A program made the translations under genes and the position numbers. A model generated the notes under the pieces. It was given only the letters and a program-made list of their open reading frames with translations, ran no database searches and was not told the DNA's origin. Below, piece after piece: positions 48,996 through 57,105 of a stretch of DNA of 64,000 bases; within the stretch, counting starts at the first letter, position 1, and each line of letters starts with the position of its first letter. The stretch is from Thiemannella venezuelensis (lineage in GTDB: Bacteria; Actinomycetota; Actinomycetes; Streptosporangiales; Streptosporangiaceae). Location: NCBI RefSeq assembly GCF_014203605.1, contig NZ_JACHJJ010000001.1:558001-622000 (forward strand), read 5' to 3'.

Positions 48996-49697
48996 TCAGG
49001 ACCCCCCGGTGCCCGTCGTGCGGCGGTAGAGCAGCCAGAGCTTGAGCTTGGCCGCGGCGAGGAAGCTCCACAGGGCCAGCCAGAGCAGGATCGCCGCGGC
49101 CCTGCCGGCGTCCCGGGCCGCGTCGCCGTGCGAGAAGGTGGCGAACGCGCTGACGAGAACGGACAGGAAGGCTCCCGCGGGGAGGTAGAAGAGCACCAGC
49201 TTGGCGGCGGTCCAGATGGTCGGCCGCGGGCCGTACAGCCGCTCCAGCCGCGCGACCGGGCTCTCCGGCCCGGCCGGGCCGCGCGGCCGGGCGCCGGGGC
49301 CGCCCCCCGCGCGGTGCGGCGGCGCGCTCCCGCCCGGGTGCCCCGTCCCGCCCGGGTGCCCCGCCCCGCCCGGATGCTCCGTCCCGCCCGGATGCTCCGC
49401 CCCGTCCCCCGTCGCATGGCCGTGCCCGGCTCCGCCCGGGTGCCCCGCCGCCGCCCCGGCCCCGGCCCCGCCGGCCCCGGCCCGCCCGGCGTCGTAGCGC
49501 AGGCGGCGCCCGGGGTCGGAGAGCAGCCCGTACGCGCTCGCTATCTCCATGAACGCCGCCTGGCCCTGCGGGTTCTTGTCCGGGTGGTACCGGCGGGCGA
49601 GCCGCCGGTACGCCTGCCGGAGGTCCTCTGGGGTGGCGTCGGGCGGGACACCGAGCACCTGGTACGGATCTCTCCCTTGAAGATCGTTTACGCCCAT
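48996..49697 (-). CDS. J-domain membrane protein with His-Pro-Gly-Gly repeat linker
   Basis: 233 aa. The N-terminal J domain (residues ~8-70) has DPYQVLGVPPDATPEDLRQAYR and the HPDK tetrad needed to stimulate Hsp70 ATPase. A linker of about 70 residues contains five-residue repeats of the type EHPGG / GHPGG. Two membrane helices (~165-190 and 200-220) close the protein. It would recruit DnaK to the membrane (inference). It is not next to dnaK or grpE. Confidence 0.85.
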   Translation of the reverse strand: MGVNDLQGRDPYQVLGVPPDATPEDLRQAYRRLARRYHPDKNPQGQAAFMEIASAYGLLSDPGRRLRYDAGRAGAGGAGAGAAAGHPGGAGHGHATGDGAEHPGGTEHPGGAGHPGGTGHPGGSAPPHRAGGGPGARPRGPAGPESPVARLERLYGPRPTIWTAAKLVLFYLPAGAFLSVLVSAFATFSHGDAARDAGRAAAILLWLALWSFLAAAKLKLWLLYRRTTGTGGS

Positions 49698-49815
49698 GTG
49701 GCATCCGTCCGCGCGAAGATCTCGGGGTGTGCCATTCTGGCACGCGATCAGACGGATGAACCGTCCCGGCGTGATGGTCCTGATGTGATGTTTTATCCGG
49801 ACATGCGGAAGCGCA

Positions 49816-51102
49816 TCACGGGGTCGCGCGGTCCGCCGCCCTGCGGGCGCGCCCGCCGTACCCCAGCGCGAGCGCGAGGAGCAGGTACGGCACGGCGAAC
49901 AGGGCGAAGACCACGCCGTGCCCGGCGAACGCCGAGGCGGCCGCGTAGCCGCCGTAGACCAGGACCGTCGCCAGGTCCGTGCCCAGGTTCGCCATGGAGG
50001 TCACCGTCGCCCGGCTCGGTCCCGTGATCCTCTCCTGGAGCCGGGCGTCCACGACGATGCTCGCCAGCTGGAAGACGCAGAAGGCCGCCGAGACCAGGAC
50101 CAGCCCCGCCGGGTGCCCGCCGATGGTCCCGGAGGCCAGGGAGAGCGCGGCGAACGCGAGGGCCCCGGCGAGCGCCCCGGTGCTCAGGCGCCGCCCGGCC
50201 GGGGCGAGGAGGCCTCCGGCCGTCACCCCCGCCCAGACCAGCAGCACCCACAGGGGCACGGCCTGCGCCGGGACGCCGGTCTCCGCCACGAGCAGGGCGA
50301 CGTACTCCTCCAGGGCACCCCAGACGGCCGTCACGGCGGGGATGAGCAGCAGCGCGCGCCGCACGGCGCGGTCGTCGCGGGCCGCGGCGAGCCCGGACCG
50401 CAGGATCGCGGCGTACCCGCCGTACCCGCCGTCTCCGCTGTCCCCGTCGGTTCCGCTCCCGTCACCGCCGCGCCCGCCCGCCCCGCCGTCCCCGGCCGGG
50501 TCCTGCGAGGTCCGCGAGCGGTGCTCGGGAAGGAGCGCCCCGGCGGCCGCGCAGAGCAGGCAGGCCAGCACGCTCGCCGCGCCCAGCGCCGGGTAGCCGC
50601 CGGCGGCGAACACCGGCCCCGCGGTCGCGGTGGCCACCGCGACCCCGCAGAGGCCGGCCACCTCGGCGCGGCCGATCACCCGGGCGTACCGGTCGGCCTC
50701 GCCCAGCCGGTCGAGCTCCTCGTAGGCGAGCGCCTCGAAGGCGCCCGAGCTCATCGCCCCGCGCACCCCCCACAGGACGAACCCGAGGGCGAACGCCCAG
50801 TAGGAGGGGGTCGCGACCCACAGGGCGTATCCGGCGGCCGCGGGGAGGGGGGCCAGGCAGAGCAGGAGCCGCCGCGAGACCGCGTCGGCCCAGACGCCGG
50901 AGGGGACCTCCAGCACGATGCCGGTCACCGACCAGATGACGAAGAGCGAGGAGATCTCGGCGACGGACAGCCCGGTCTCGGCGAACAGCAGCGCGTACAC
51001 CGGGTAGAGCAGGATGAGGTCGTCGAGGAACGTGTAGACGTAGAGCGTCGCTGCCAGCCGCTTCGCGCGCACGCCGGGCGCGCGTGAGGAATGAATGATC
51101 AT
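49816..51102 (-). CDS. MFS transporter
   Basis: 428 aa from ATG 51102 (MIIHSSRAPGVRAK) with GGAAAG upstream. It has about twelve hydrophobic helices. The loop between helices 2 and 3 has GVWADAVSRR, the family's motif A. A Gly/Asp-rich central loop (GDGGAGGRGGDGSG and onward) separates the two halves. Substrate unknown. The gene is divergent from the LysE-type exporter gene, sharing a 263-bp control region. Confidence 0.88.
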   Translation of the reverse strand: MIIHSSRAPGVRAKRLAATLYVYTFLDDLILLYPVYALLFAETGLSVAEISSLFVIWSVTGIVLEVPSGVWADAVSRRLLLCLAPLPAAAGYALWVATPSYWAFALGFVLWGVRGAMSSGAFEALAYEELDRLGEADRYARVIGRAEVAGLCGVAVATATAGPVFAAGGYPALGAASVLACLLCAAAGALLPEHRSRTSQDPAGDGGAGGRGGDGSGTDGDSGDGGYGGYAAILRSGLAAARDDRAVRRALLLIPAVTAVWGALEEYVALLVAETGVPAQAVPLWVLLVWAGVTAGGLLAPAGRRLSTGALAGALAFAALSLASGTIGGHPAGLVLVSAAFCVFQLASIVVDARLQERITGPSRATVTSMANLGTDLATVLVYGGYAAASAFAGHGVVFALFAVPYLLLALALGYGGRARRAADRATP

Positions 51103-51189
51103 GAGGTCTTTCCGTGGGGACGATTCGGACTCCGGGCGGCAGGCGTCCCGGGTGGTCCGCGGCATCGTGTCCCGCGCCGACCTCTAGGC

Positions 51190-51335
51190 GTTCATCAATG
51201 TCGGTGTCTCATGGTGCCGAGTCTAGGCCGCCGCGCTCGGGGAGGACAGGACTTTTCGGGCGCCGGGCGGCGGGACGGCGCGCTCCCCCGGCGGGTGGCG
51301 GCGTTTCGTGACGCCGGTTCCGGTTCATCAATGAA
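51190..51335. promoter_or_regulatory. repeated GTTCATCAATG element between divergent transporter genes
   Basis: GTTCATCAATG occurs at 51190-51200 and again at 51323-51333. The second copy extends to a palindrome, TTCAT-CA-ATGAA (51324-51335), just ahead of TACGAT (51352-51357). That hexamer is eight bases before the LysE GTG. The copies are placed to control both genes. Confidence 0.5.
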
Positions 51336-51365
51336 TGTCCTGGGTGCACCGTACGATGGGCCACC

Positions 51366-52001
51366 GTGGACATCTACACGTCGGTCGTCTCGTTCGCCCT
51401 CGTCGTCGGACTGCTGACCCTCACCCCCGGTCTCGACACCGCGCTCATCCTGCGCACGTCGATGCTCTCCGGCAGGCGGTCCGCCTGGGGCGTGGTCCTC
51501 GGCATCCAGGCCGGGACCCTCGGCTGGGGGGCGATGACCGCGGCGGGCGTCTCGACCCTGCTGGCGACCTCCCGGCTCGCCTACGACGTCCTGCGCTGGG
51601 CGGGCGCCGCCTATCTGGTCTGGATGGGAGCCCGCATGCTCTGGGAGAGCCGCCGGGGCGGCGGCGCGGCGGCGGAGGCCCCCGCGGACCGGCCGGAGGG
51701 CGGAGGGTTCCTCACCGCCTTCCGGCGCGGCCTGCTCACCAACCTCCTCAACCCGAAGGTGGGCGTCTTCTACGTCGCGATGCTCCCGCAGTTCATGCCG
51801 GACGGCGTCCCCCACCTGCTGATGGGGGTGCTGCTGGCGGGCGTGCACGTGGTCGAGGGCCTGCTGTGGAGCGTGCTGCTCATCGGGTTCACCGTCCTGC
51901 TGCGCGGCTGGCTGCGAAGGTCCTCCGTCAAGCGCGCCCTGGACCGGCTGACCGGCGTCGTCGTGGTGGGCTTCGGCGTGCGGCTGGCCGTACAGGACTG
52001 A
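51366..52001 (+). CDS. LysE/RhtB-family amino-acid exporter
   Basis: 211 aa from GTG 51366, probably leaderless as TACGAT lies eight bases before it. The family start TLTPGLDTALILRTSMLSGRRSAWGVVLGI is clear, followed by WAGAAYLVWMGARML and NLLNPKVGVFYVAMLPQF. It exports an amino acid or related compound. It has five or six membrane helices. Confidence 0.92.
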   Translation: MDIYTSVVSFALVVGLLTLTPGLDTALILRTSMLSGRRSAWGVVLGIQAGTLGWGAMTAAGVSTLLATSRLAYDVLRWAGAAYLVWMGARMLWESRRGGGAAAEAPADRPEGGGFLTAFRRGLLTNLLNPKVGVFYVAMLPQFMPDGVPHLLMGVLLAGVHVVEGLLWSVLLIGFTVLLRGWLRRSSVKRALDRLTGVVVVGFGVRLAVQD

Positions 52002-52022
52002 GGTCCCGGCCCGGGTCCGGCT

Positions 52023-52050
52023 CCCGCGCCCGCCGGGGAACCGGCGCGGG
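52023..52050 (+). terminator. hairpin terminator after the LysE gene
   Basis: CCCGCGCC (52023-52030) pairs with GGCGCGGG (52043-52050), twelve-base loop. Confidence 0.6.
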
Positions 52051-52172
52051 TCAATGCCGTTGATCACCGGGTGGGCGGGGCAATACCGTGCAGACATGGA
52101 GATCCGTCCCGCGGCCCCCGGCGCGGAAACCCCGACCCGCCGGTTCCGCGTGTACGCCTGAAGGAAGAGGCC

Positions 52173-52808
52173 ATGAACGTGTACGACGCCGTGCTGTGCG
52201 ACTTCGACGGAGTGATCCGCCACTACGACGCCGCCGGGCTGGTCGAGCTCGAACGCTCCTACGGGATCGCCGAGGGGACCACGGTGAAGGTCGCGCTCGC
52301 GCCCGGGCTGCTCACCCCGGTGACCCAGGGACAGATCACCGTCGAGCAGTGGCGGGACTCGATCGTCGAAGGGCTGGCGCGGCTGCTCGGCTCCCCGGAG
52401 CGGGCCGCGGCGCTGGGGGACGCGTTCGCCCGGGCCCGCGCCCAGCTGGACGAGGAGGTCCTCGGCCTGCTGCGCCGGGCCCAGGAGCGGGTGCCGGTGG
52501 TGCTGGTGACGAACGCGACGTTCCAGCTGGAGGACGACCTGCGCGCGCTCGGCCTGGCGCGCTTCTTCGACGAGGTCGTCAACAGCGCCAGGGTGGGGGC
52601 CGTCAAACCCGAGCGGCGGATCTACGAGATCGCGGCCGAGCGGGCCGGGGCGGACGCCGTACGATGCCTGTTCGTGGACGACCGCGAGGAGAACGTCGAG
52701 GCCGCCCGGGCGCTCGGCATGACCGGCGTGCTCTACCGCGAGGCCGCGGACCTGCGTGAGGCGCTGGCTCCGCTGCTGGAGGGGGACCGCGGCGCGGTCC
52801 TCCCGTAG
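52173..52808 (+). CDS. HAD-IA family hydrolase
   Basis: 211 aa from ATG 52173, with AAGGAAGAGG upstream. Motif I is VLCDFDGVIRHYD, motif II VVLVTNATFQ, the lysine of motif III lies in VGAVKPERRIYE, and motif IV is CLFVDDREENVEAA. The short helical cap between I and II is that of the haloacid dehalogenase/epoxide-hydrolase N-terminal phosphatase subgroup. Substrate unknown. Confidence 0.88.
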   Translation: MNVYDAVLCDFDGVIRHYDAAGLVELERSYGIAEGTTVKVALAPGLLTPVTQGQITVEQWRDSIVEGLARLLGSPERAAALGDAFARARAQLDEEVLGLLRRAQERVPVVLVTNATFQLEDDLRALGLARFFDEVVNSARVGAVKPERRIYEIAAERAGADAVRCLFVDDREENVEAARALGMTGVLYREAADLREALAPLLEGDRGAVLP

Positions 52809-52896
52809 CGGGGACCGGCGCGCCGGAGACGCGTGCGGGTACGGGGTGAGCGGCCGGGAGGACCTCCCGCCGCCCCCGGTGCGGGAAGGAGACGGG

Positions 52897-53847
52897 GTGG
52901 CCGCGGACGGGTTCGGCGAAGTCATCGAGCAGCACCGCCGGGAGCTGCACGTGCACTGCTACCGGATGCTCGGCTCGTTCGACGAGGCCGAGGACATGGT
53001 GCAGGAGACGTTCCTGCGGGCCTGGCGGAGCCGTACGGCGCTGCAGAGCGAGGCGGGGCTGCGCGCCTGGCTCTACCGGATCGCCACCAACGCCTGCCTC
53101 GACTTCCTGCGGGCGAGCCCGCGAAGGCCGGAGCCGCGCGAGGCGCCCGTCATGGCCGACCCGTGGCTGGAGTGGCCGGTCAGGACGGCGGTGCCGTGGC
53201 TGCAGCCGTACCCCGACGACCTGCTCGACGCCGTCATCGAGCGGGAGACGATCGAGCTGGCCTTCCTGGCCGCGGTCCAGCACCTGCCGCCCCGGCAGCG
53301 CGCCGTGCTGATCCTGCGCGACGTCCTCGGCTGGCCGGCCCAGGAGACCGCGGAGGCGCTGGGGATGAGCGCGGCCGCGGTCAAGAGCGCCCTCCAGCGG
53401 GCCCGGCCGGTCATGCGCGAGCACCTGCCCGCGCAGCGGCTGACCTCCGCGACGGAGGAGGAGGCGGCCGTGGTCCAGCGCTACATCGACGCCCTGGAGC
53501 AGGCCGATCCCTCCCTCCTGCCCGGACTGCTCCGCGCCGACGTCCACCAGACCATGCCGCCCTCGCCGGTGTGGATCCTCGGACGCGAGGCGTTCCTGGC
53601 GTCCTGGACGCCCCAGCTGGCGGGCGAGGGGTCGTGGGGCGACTGGCGGCTGGTCGCCACCCGGGCGAACCGGCAGCCCGCGGTCGCCGCCTACCTCCGC
53701 AGGCCGGTCGACTCCCTGTACCGGCCCTACTGGCTCGGCGTCCTCCGCGTCGAGGACGGGCTGATCAGCCAGATCACCACGTACGGGCACGAGATGTTCC
53801 CCGAGTTCGGCCTCCCCGATTCCTTTTCCGGGGACCCCTCGTCCTAG
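52897..53847 (+). CDS. RNA polymerase sigma factor, ECF type with C-terminal SnoaL-like domain
   Basis: 316 aa from GTG 52897, preceded by AAGGAG six bases upstream. Region 2 is seen in YRMLGSFDEAEDMVQETFLRAWR, and region 4 in LPPRQRAVLILRDVLGWPAQETAEALGMSAAAVKSALQRAR. The last ~120 residues are a SnoaL/NTF2-like fold (WILGREAFLASWTPQ and VLRVEDGLISQITTY). Such tails regulate sigma activity in related groups in place of an anti-sigma factor. The serine hydrolase gene follows after 27 bp and is a likely co-transcribed partner or target. Confidence 0.9.
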   Translation: MAADGFGEVIEQHRRELHVHCYRMLGSFDEAEDMVQETFLRAWRSRTALQSEAGLRAWLYRIATNACLDFLRASPRRPEPREAPVMADPWLEWPVRTAVPWLQPYPDDLLDAVIERETIELAFLAAVQHLPPRQRAVLILRDVLGWPAQETAEALGMSAAAVKSALQRARPVMREHLPAQRLTSATEEEAAVVQRYIDALEQADPSLLPGLLRADVHQTMPPSPVWILGREAFLASWTPQLAGEGSWGDWRLVATRANRQPAVAAYLRRPVDSLYRPYWLGVLRVEDGLISQITTYGHEMFPEFGLPDSFSGDPSS

Positions 53848-53874
53848 GAGGAGACACCGAGAAGGGAAACGAGC

Positions 53875-54966
53875 ATGTCCGATCTTCAGAAGGACGTCCA
53901 GGCCGCGATCGACGAGCTGGTCGGGTCGGGGGCCGAGCGCGGGGTGCAGGTCGCGGTCTACCGCCGCGGCGAGCTGCTGGTCGACGCGGTGGCGGGCGTG
54001 GCGGACCCGGCGACCGGCCGGGCCTTCACCTCCGACACGCCGGTCTACGTCACCTCCACCGGCAAGGGGGTGATCTCGGCCGTCGTGCACGTGCTCGCCG
54101 AGCGCGGAGTCATCGACTACGACGCGCCGATCGCCTCGTACTGGCCGGAGTTCGGCGCGTGCGGAAAGGATCGGGCGACGGTACGGCACGCGCTCACGCA
54201 CTCCGCCGGCGTGCCCGGCGTGCCGGTGGACACCACACCCGAGGACCTCGCCGACTGGGACCGGATGTGCGCGGTCATCGCCGCCGCCAAGCCGTGGTGG
54301 GAGCCGGGCACCAGGTTCGGCTACCACCCGCAGACCTTCATGTTCATCGCCGGGGAGATCGTGCGGAGGACGACGGGGAAGACCGTCTCGCAGGTGCTCC
54401 GCGAGGAGGTGGCCGAGCCGCTCGGCCTGACCGGCGAGCTGTTCCTCGCGGTGCCGCCCGCCGAGCTGCCGAGGCTGGCCGTGATCGAGGACGCGCAGCC
54501 GCCGGCGGGGGCGGGGACGGAGATGCCGCCGGAGATGCTCGCCGAGATCCCGTTCTTCCGGGTCGTCGACGGCTATACGGCCGCGCCGATGGCGGCGATG
54601 CCCGACGCCGCCTACAGCAACCGGCCCGACATCCTGACCTCCGACTCGGGGGCCACCATGACCGCGCGGGCGGTGGCCCGCGTGTACGACGCGCTGCTGA
54701 ACGGGCTCATCTCCGCCGAGCGGCTGCGCGAGGTCACCACGCCCGCGGCGTCCGGTACGGACGAGATCACCGGCATGCCCGCCACCTGGGGACTGGGGTA
54801 CGCCACCGGCATGCTGGACCGCCCGACCGTCTTCGGGATGCCGGGCAGCGGGGGGACGGCGGCGTTCGCGGACACCGCCACCGGCATCTCGGTCGGGGTG
54901 ACCAAGAACCGCGCCTCCGCCGGGGACTTCAGCACGATCGAGCGGGTGGCCCGGATCGTGCTGTAG
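53875..54966 (+). CDS. serine hydrolase of the class C beta-lactamase/esterase family
   Basis: 363 aa. The SxxK motif is in VTSTGKGVISAVV near residue 62, and a Tyr motif lies in FGYHPQTFMFIAGE. The C-terminal GMPGSGGTAAFADT supplies the third element. No signal peptide is seen, so it is likely intracellular and more probably an esterase than an antibiotic-degrading enzyme. Behind the sigma factor by 27 bp. Confidence 0.88.
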   Translation: MSDLQKDVQAAIDELVGSGAERGVQVAVYRRGELLVDAVAGVADPATGRAFTSDTPVYVTSTGKGVISAVVHVLAERGVIDYDAPIASYWPEFGACGKDRATVRHALTHSAGVPGVPVDTTPEDLADWDRMCAVIAAAKPWWEPGTRFGYHPQTFMFIAGEIVRRTTGKTVSQVLREEVAEPLGLTGELFLAVPPAELPRLAVIEDAQPPAGAGTEMPPEMLAEIPFFRVVDGYTAAPMAAMPDAAYSNRPDILTSDSGATMTARAVARVYDALLNGLISAERLREVTTPAASGTDEITGMPATWGLGYATGMLDRPTVFGMPGSGGTAAFADTATGISVGVTKNRASAGDFSTIERVARIVL

Positions 54967-54974
54967 CGCTCCCG

Positions 54975-55012
54975 GGGACCCGTACGGCGTCAGCCGCGGC
55001 CGTACGGGTCCC
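54975..55012. terminator. hairpin between convergent hydrolase and PrmC-like genes
   Basis: A perfect 14-base stem: 54975-54988 (GGGACCCGTACGGC) with 54999-55012. It lies eight bases after the hydrolase stop and serves both strands. Confidence 0.8.
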
Positions 55013-55048
55013 GGAAGGGGCTCGCACCGGACGCCCCGGTCCGGCGGC

Positions 55049-55912
55049 TCAGGGCAGGACGGTCCCGGATCCGACGACGACGGTGGCGTTCAGCTCGTCG
55101 GAACCGGTCACGCGCGGTGCCAGCCCGGCGCGGGCGACGGCCTCGGCGGCCCGCACCGCCTGGTGCTCACCCGTCTCGACCAGCAGGAAGCCGTCCGGCG
55201 ACAGCCAGCGCGGCGCCTCGGCGGCCACCCGCCGTACGACGTCGAGCCCGTCCGCGCCGCCGTCGAGCGCCACCCGCGGCTCGTGCACGCGGGCCTCCGC
55301 GGGCAGCAGGCCGATCGCCTCGGTGGGCACGTACGGCGCGCAGGCGACCAGCACGTCGACGCGGCCCCGCAGCGCGGCCGGGAGCGGCCGGTAGAGGTCG
55401 CCCTCGTAGACCCGGCCGCCCGAGGCGGCGAGGTTGCGGCGGGCGCACGCCACCGCGGCGGGGTCGATGTCGACGGCGTGCAGCTCGACCCGGCCCAGGG
55501 CCGCGGCCAGCGCGGCGCCCACCGCGCCCGAGCCGCAGCACAGGTCGACGACGACGGCGCCCGGCCCGGAGGGCCCTCCGGGGTCTCCCCGGTTTTCGGG
55601 GCCTTCGGACGTGGTGCGGCCGCAGGCCCGGCGGGCGAGGGCGGCGGCCTGGCGGACGAGGAACTCGGTACGGCGGCGCGGCACGAAGACCCCCGGGTCC
55701 ACGGTTATCCGCAGGCCGCAGAAATCCGCCCAGCCGAGGACGTGTTCGAGGGGCAGCCCGGCGACGCGCCGCTCCACCATGGCGGCGAGGTCGGCGGGGG
55801 TGCGGGCGGTGGAGACGAGCAGGTCCGCCTCGTCCTCGGCGAAGACGCAGCCGGCGGCCCGGAGCACGGTGACGACGGCGGAGTGGGACGGAGGCGGTGA
55901 GGAAAGCGACAT
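55049..55912 (-). CDS. PrmC/HemK-family putative protein-glutamine methyltransferase
   Basis: 287 aa. SAM-binding motif I is VVVDLCCGSGAVGAALA, and the acidic post-I position is VDIDPAAVACARRN. The N-terminal segment VERRVAGLPLEHVLGWADFCGLRITVDPGVFVPRRRTEFLVR is the PrmC hallmark. The catalytic NPPY tetrad is replaced by CAPYVPT, as in a branch of actinobacterial relatives. It may methylate a release factor or another substrate. The real prmC is normally beside prfA, so this is more likely a paralogue. Confidence 0.85.
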   Translation of the reverse strand: MSLSSPPPSHSAVVTVLRAAGCVFAEDEADLLVSTARTPADLAAMVERRVAGLPLEHVLGWADFCGLRITVDPGVFVPRRRTEFLVRQAAALARRACGRTTSEGPENRGDPGGPSGPGAVVVDLCCGSGAVGAALAAALGRVELHAVDIDPAAVACARRNLAASGGRVYEGDLYRPLPAALRGRVDVLVACAPYVPTEAIGLLPAEARVHEPRVALDGGADGLDVVRRVAAEAPRWLSPDGFLLVETGEHQAVRAAEAVARAGLAPRVTGSDELNATVVVGSGTVLP

Positions 55913-55951
55913 GGGAACCCTTCGGAATGCCGACGGGCGCTCCCTCGGTCC

Positions 55952-56020
55952 CTAAGCCAGGGGGACCGCGCAGCCGTGGGATGAGAGCACCCGGCCTGAT
56001 CTGGCGGTAATGGGTCTCAC
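55952..56020 (-). CDS. possible leader peptide of the PrmC-like gene (22 codons)
   Basis: A short frame from GTG 56020 (RPITARSGRVLSS...) to TAG 55952, with the strong ribosome site GAGGAGG seven bases upstream, which is hard to explain otherwise. Its stop lies inside a stable hairpin: CGGTCCC pairs with GGGACCG around the TAG. The main gene starts 39 bp further. Ribosome position on the leader could decide folding of the region before the PrmC-like gene (inference). No T-run follows, so control would act on translation or on the hairpin. Confidence 0.45.
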   Translation of the reverse strand: MRPITARSGRVLSSHGCAVPLA

Positions 56021-56171
56021 CTCCTCGGAACGATCACTGCTGGAGACGGTAACACTACCTCAGCCGGGCCACCGGGCGCGCGGACGGCACGATCCTCAGA
56101 GGCCGACGCCGGTCACTCCGGACGGCGGTTCACGGAAAACGTGATCTTGACGTGCGGGTCGGCGCTGCGAG

Positions 56172-56999
56172 ATGGTCATCCGCGTGTCTTCGCCGAATGA
56201 CGAACTGGTAGCCGAGGCGATCCCCGCAGAGAAGGTGCCCAGGTCGCGCTTGCGACCGTGGATGGCCGCGGCCGTACTCCTCATCGCCGGCGGAGCGGCT
56301 GCCGCATGGTTCTTCGGGGCGCGGGCGGAAGGCGTCCTTCCCCCGCCGGACGGTCCCTGGCCCGAGCAGCGCGGGTTCATGGTCCTGCGGTGCTCGCAAG
56401 AAGGGCTGACGCCGGAGACTCAGCCGGTTGTCGAGAAGTTCCTCCGTACCGTGCCGGAGATCGAAAGCCTCACCGCCTACAGCAAGGCGCAGATGGAGGG
56501 GGAACCGCTGGCCACGCGCAACGTCTGCGGTGTCCAGGCGCACTTCGTGGGAACCGCCCGTGACGCGGGTGACGTCCCAGAGATTGCGCAAGAGATCGCG
56601 AAGTCGCCGGTTCCGGTGGCCCTGGTGCGGCTGCCCTCCGATTTCTGGGCAGGCAAGGCGGACGTGCGCATCGAACTGACCCGTCCCGGCTCTCCTCTCC
56701 TCCAACTCGGCGCGGAAGGGGCGCGGGTGGCGACCGGGAAGGACAGGGAGGCCATCGTTGAGAAGGTCCGGCAGACGGTGGACGTCGAGGCGGTCTACTT
56801 CGAGGACGGTGCCTTCGCGACGAAGGTCAACGCTTCCTACTGCCCTGACCGGTTGTGCGTTTTCGAGCCGGGGCCGGTCGACCGGGAGACCCTCTACGTC
56901 AAGACCGGCACCCCCGGCGCGGCCGAGACGCTGAGAAGCGCCCTCGAGGACATGCCCGGCGTGGAACTCGTCTTCCCGATCAGGACTGAAGTGTTCTGA
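56172..56999 (+). CDS. single-pass membrane protein with FtsX-ectodomain-like region
   Basis: 275 aa. A cytoplasmic N terminus of ~30 residues is followed by one membrane helix (WMAAAVLLIAGGAAAAWFFG). Two copies of a ~85-residue alpha/beta unit follow. The first has FMVLRCSQEGLTPETQPVVEKFLRTVPEIESLTAYSK, resembling the extracellular domain of actinobacterial FtsX. It lacks FtsX's permease helices. It might present a hydrolase-binding ectodomain (inference). The ribosome site is weak, and the gene is single. Confidence 0.65.
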   Translation: MVIRVSSPNDELVAEAIPAEKVPRSRLRPWMAAAVLLIAGGAAAAWFFGARAEGVLPPPDGPWPEQRGFMVLRCSQEGLTPETQPVVEKFLRTVPEIESLTAYSKAQMEGEPLATRNVCGVQAHFVGTARDAGDVPEIAQEIAKSPVPVALVRLPSDFWAGKADVRIELTRPGSPLLQLGAEGARVATGKDREAIVEKVRQTVDVEAVYFEDGAFATKVNASYCPDRLCVFEPGPVDRETLYVKTGTPGAAETLRSALEDMPGVELVFPIRTEVF

Positions 57000-57105
57000 T
57001 CCGGCCCGGACGGTTGGCGCGCGGGCCCTGCGCAGTCAGACGATCGGTTGCAGCAGAGCCGCCGCAGGAGGGCACACCGGACGGGAGCCATGGAACCCTG
57101 CGGGG

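Noticed and set aside
49320-49460. Repetitive stretch considered as a non-coding repeat array
   Set aside because: It lies in frame within the J-domain gene and encodes five-residue HPGG units.
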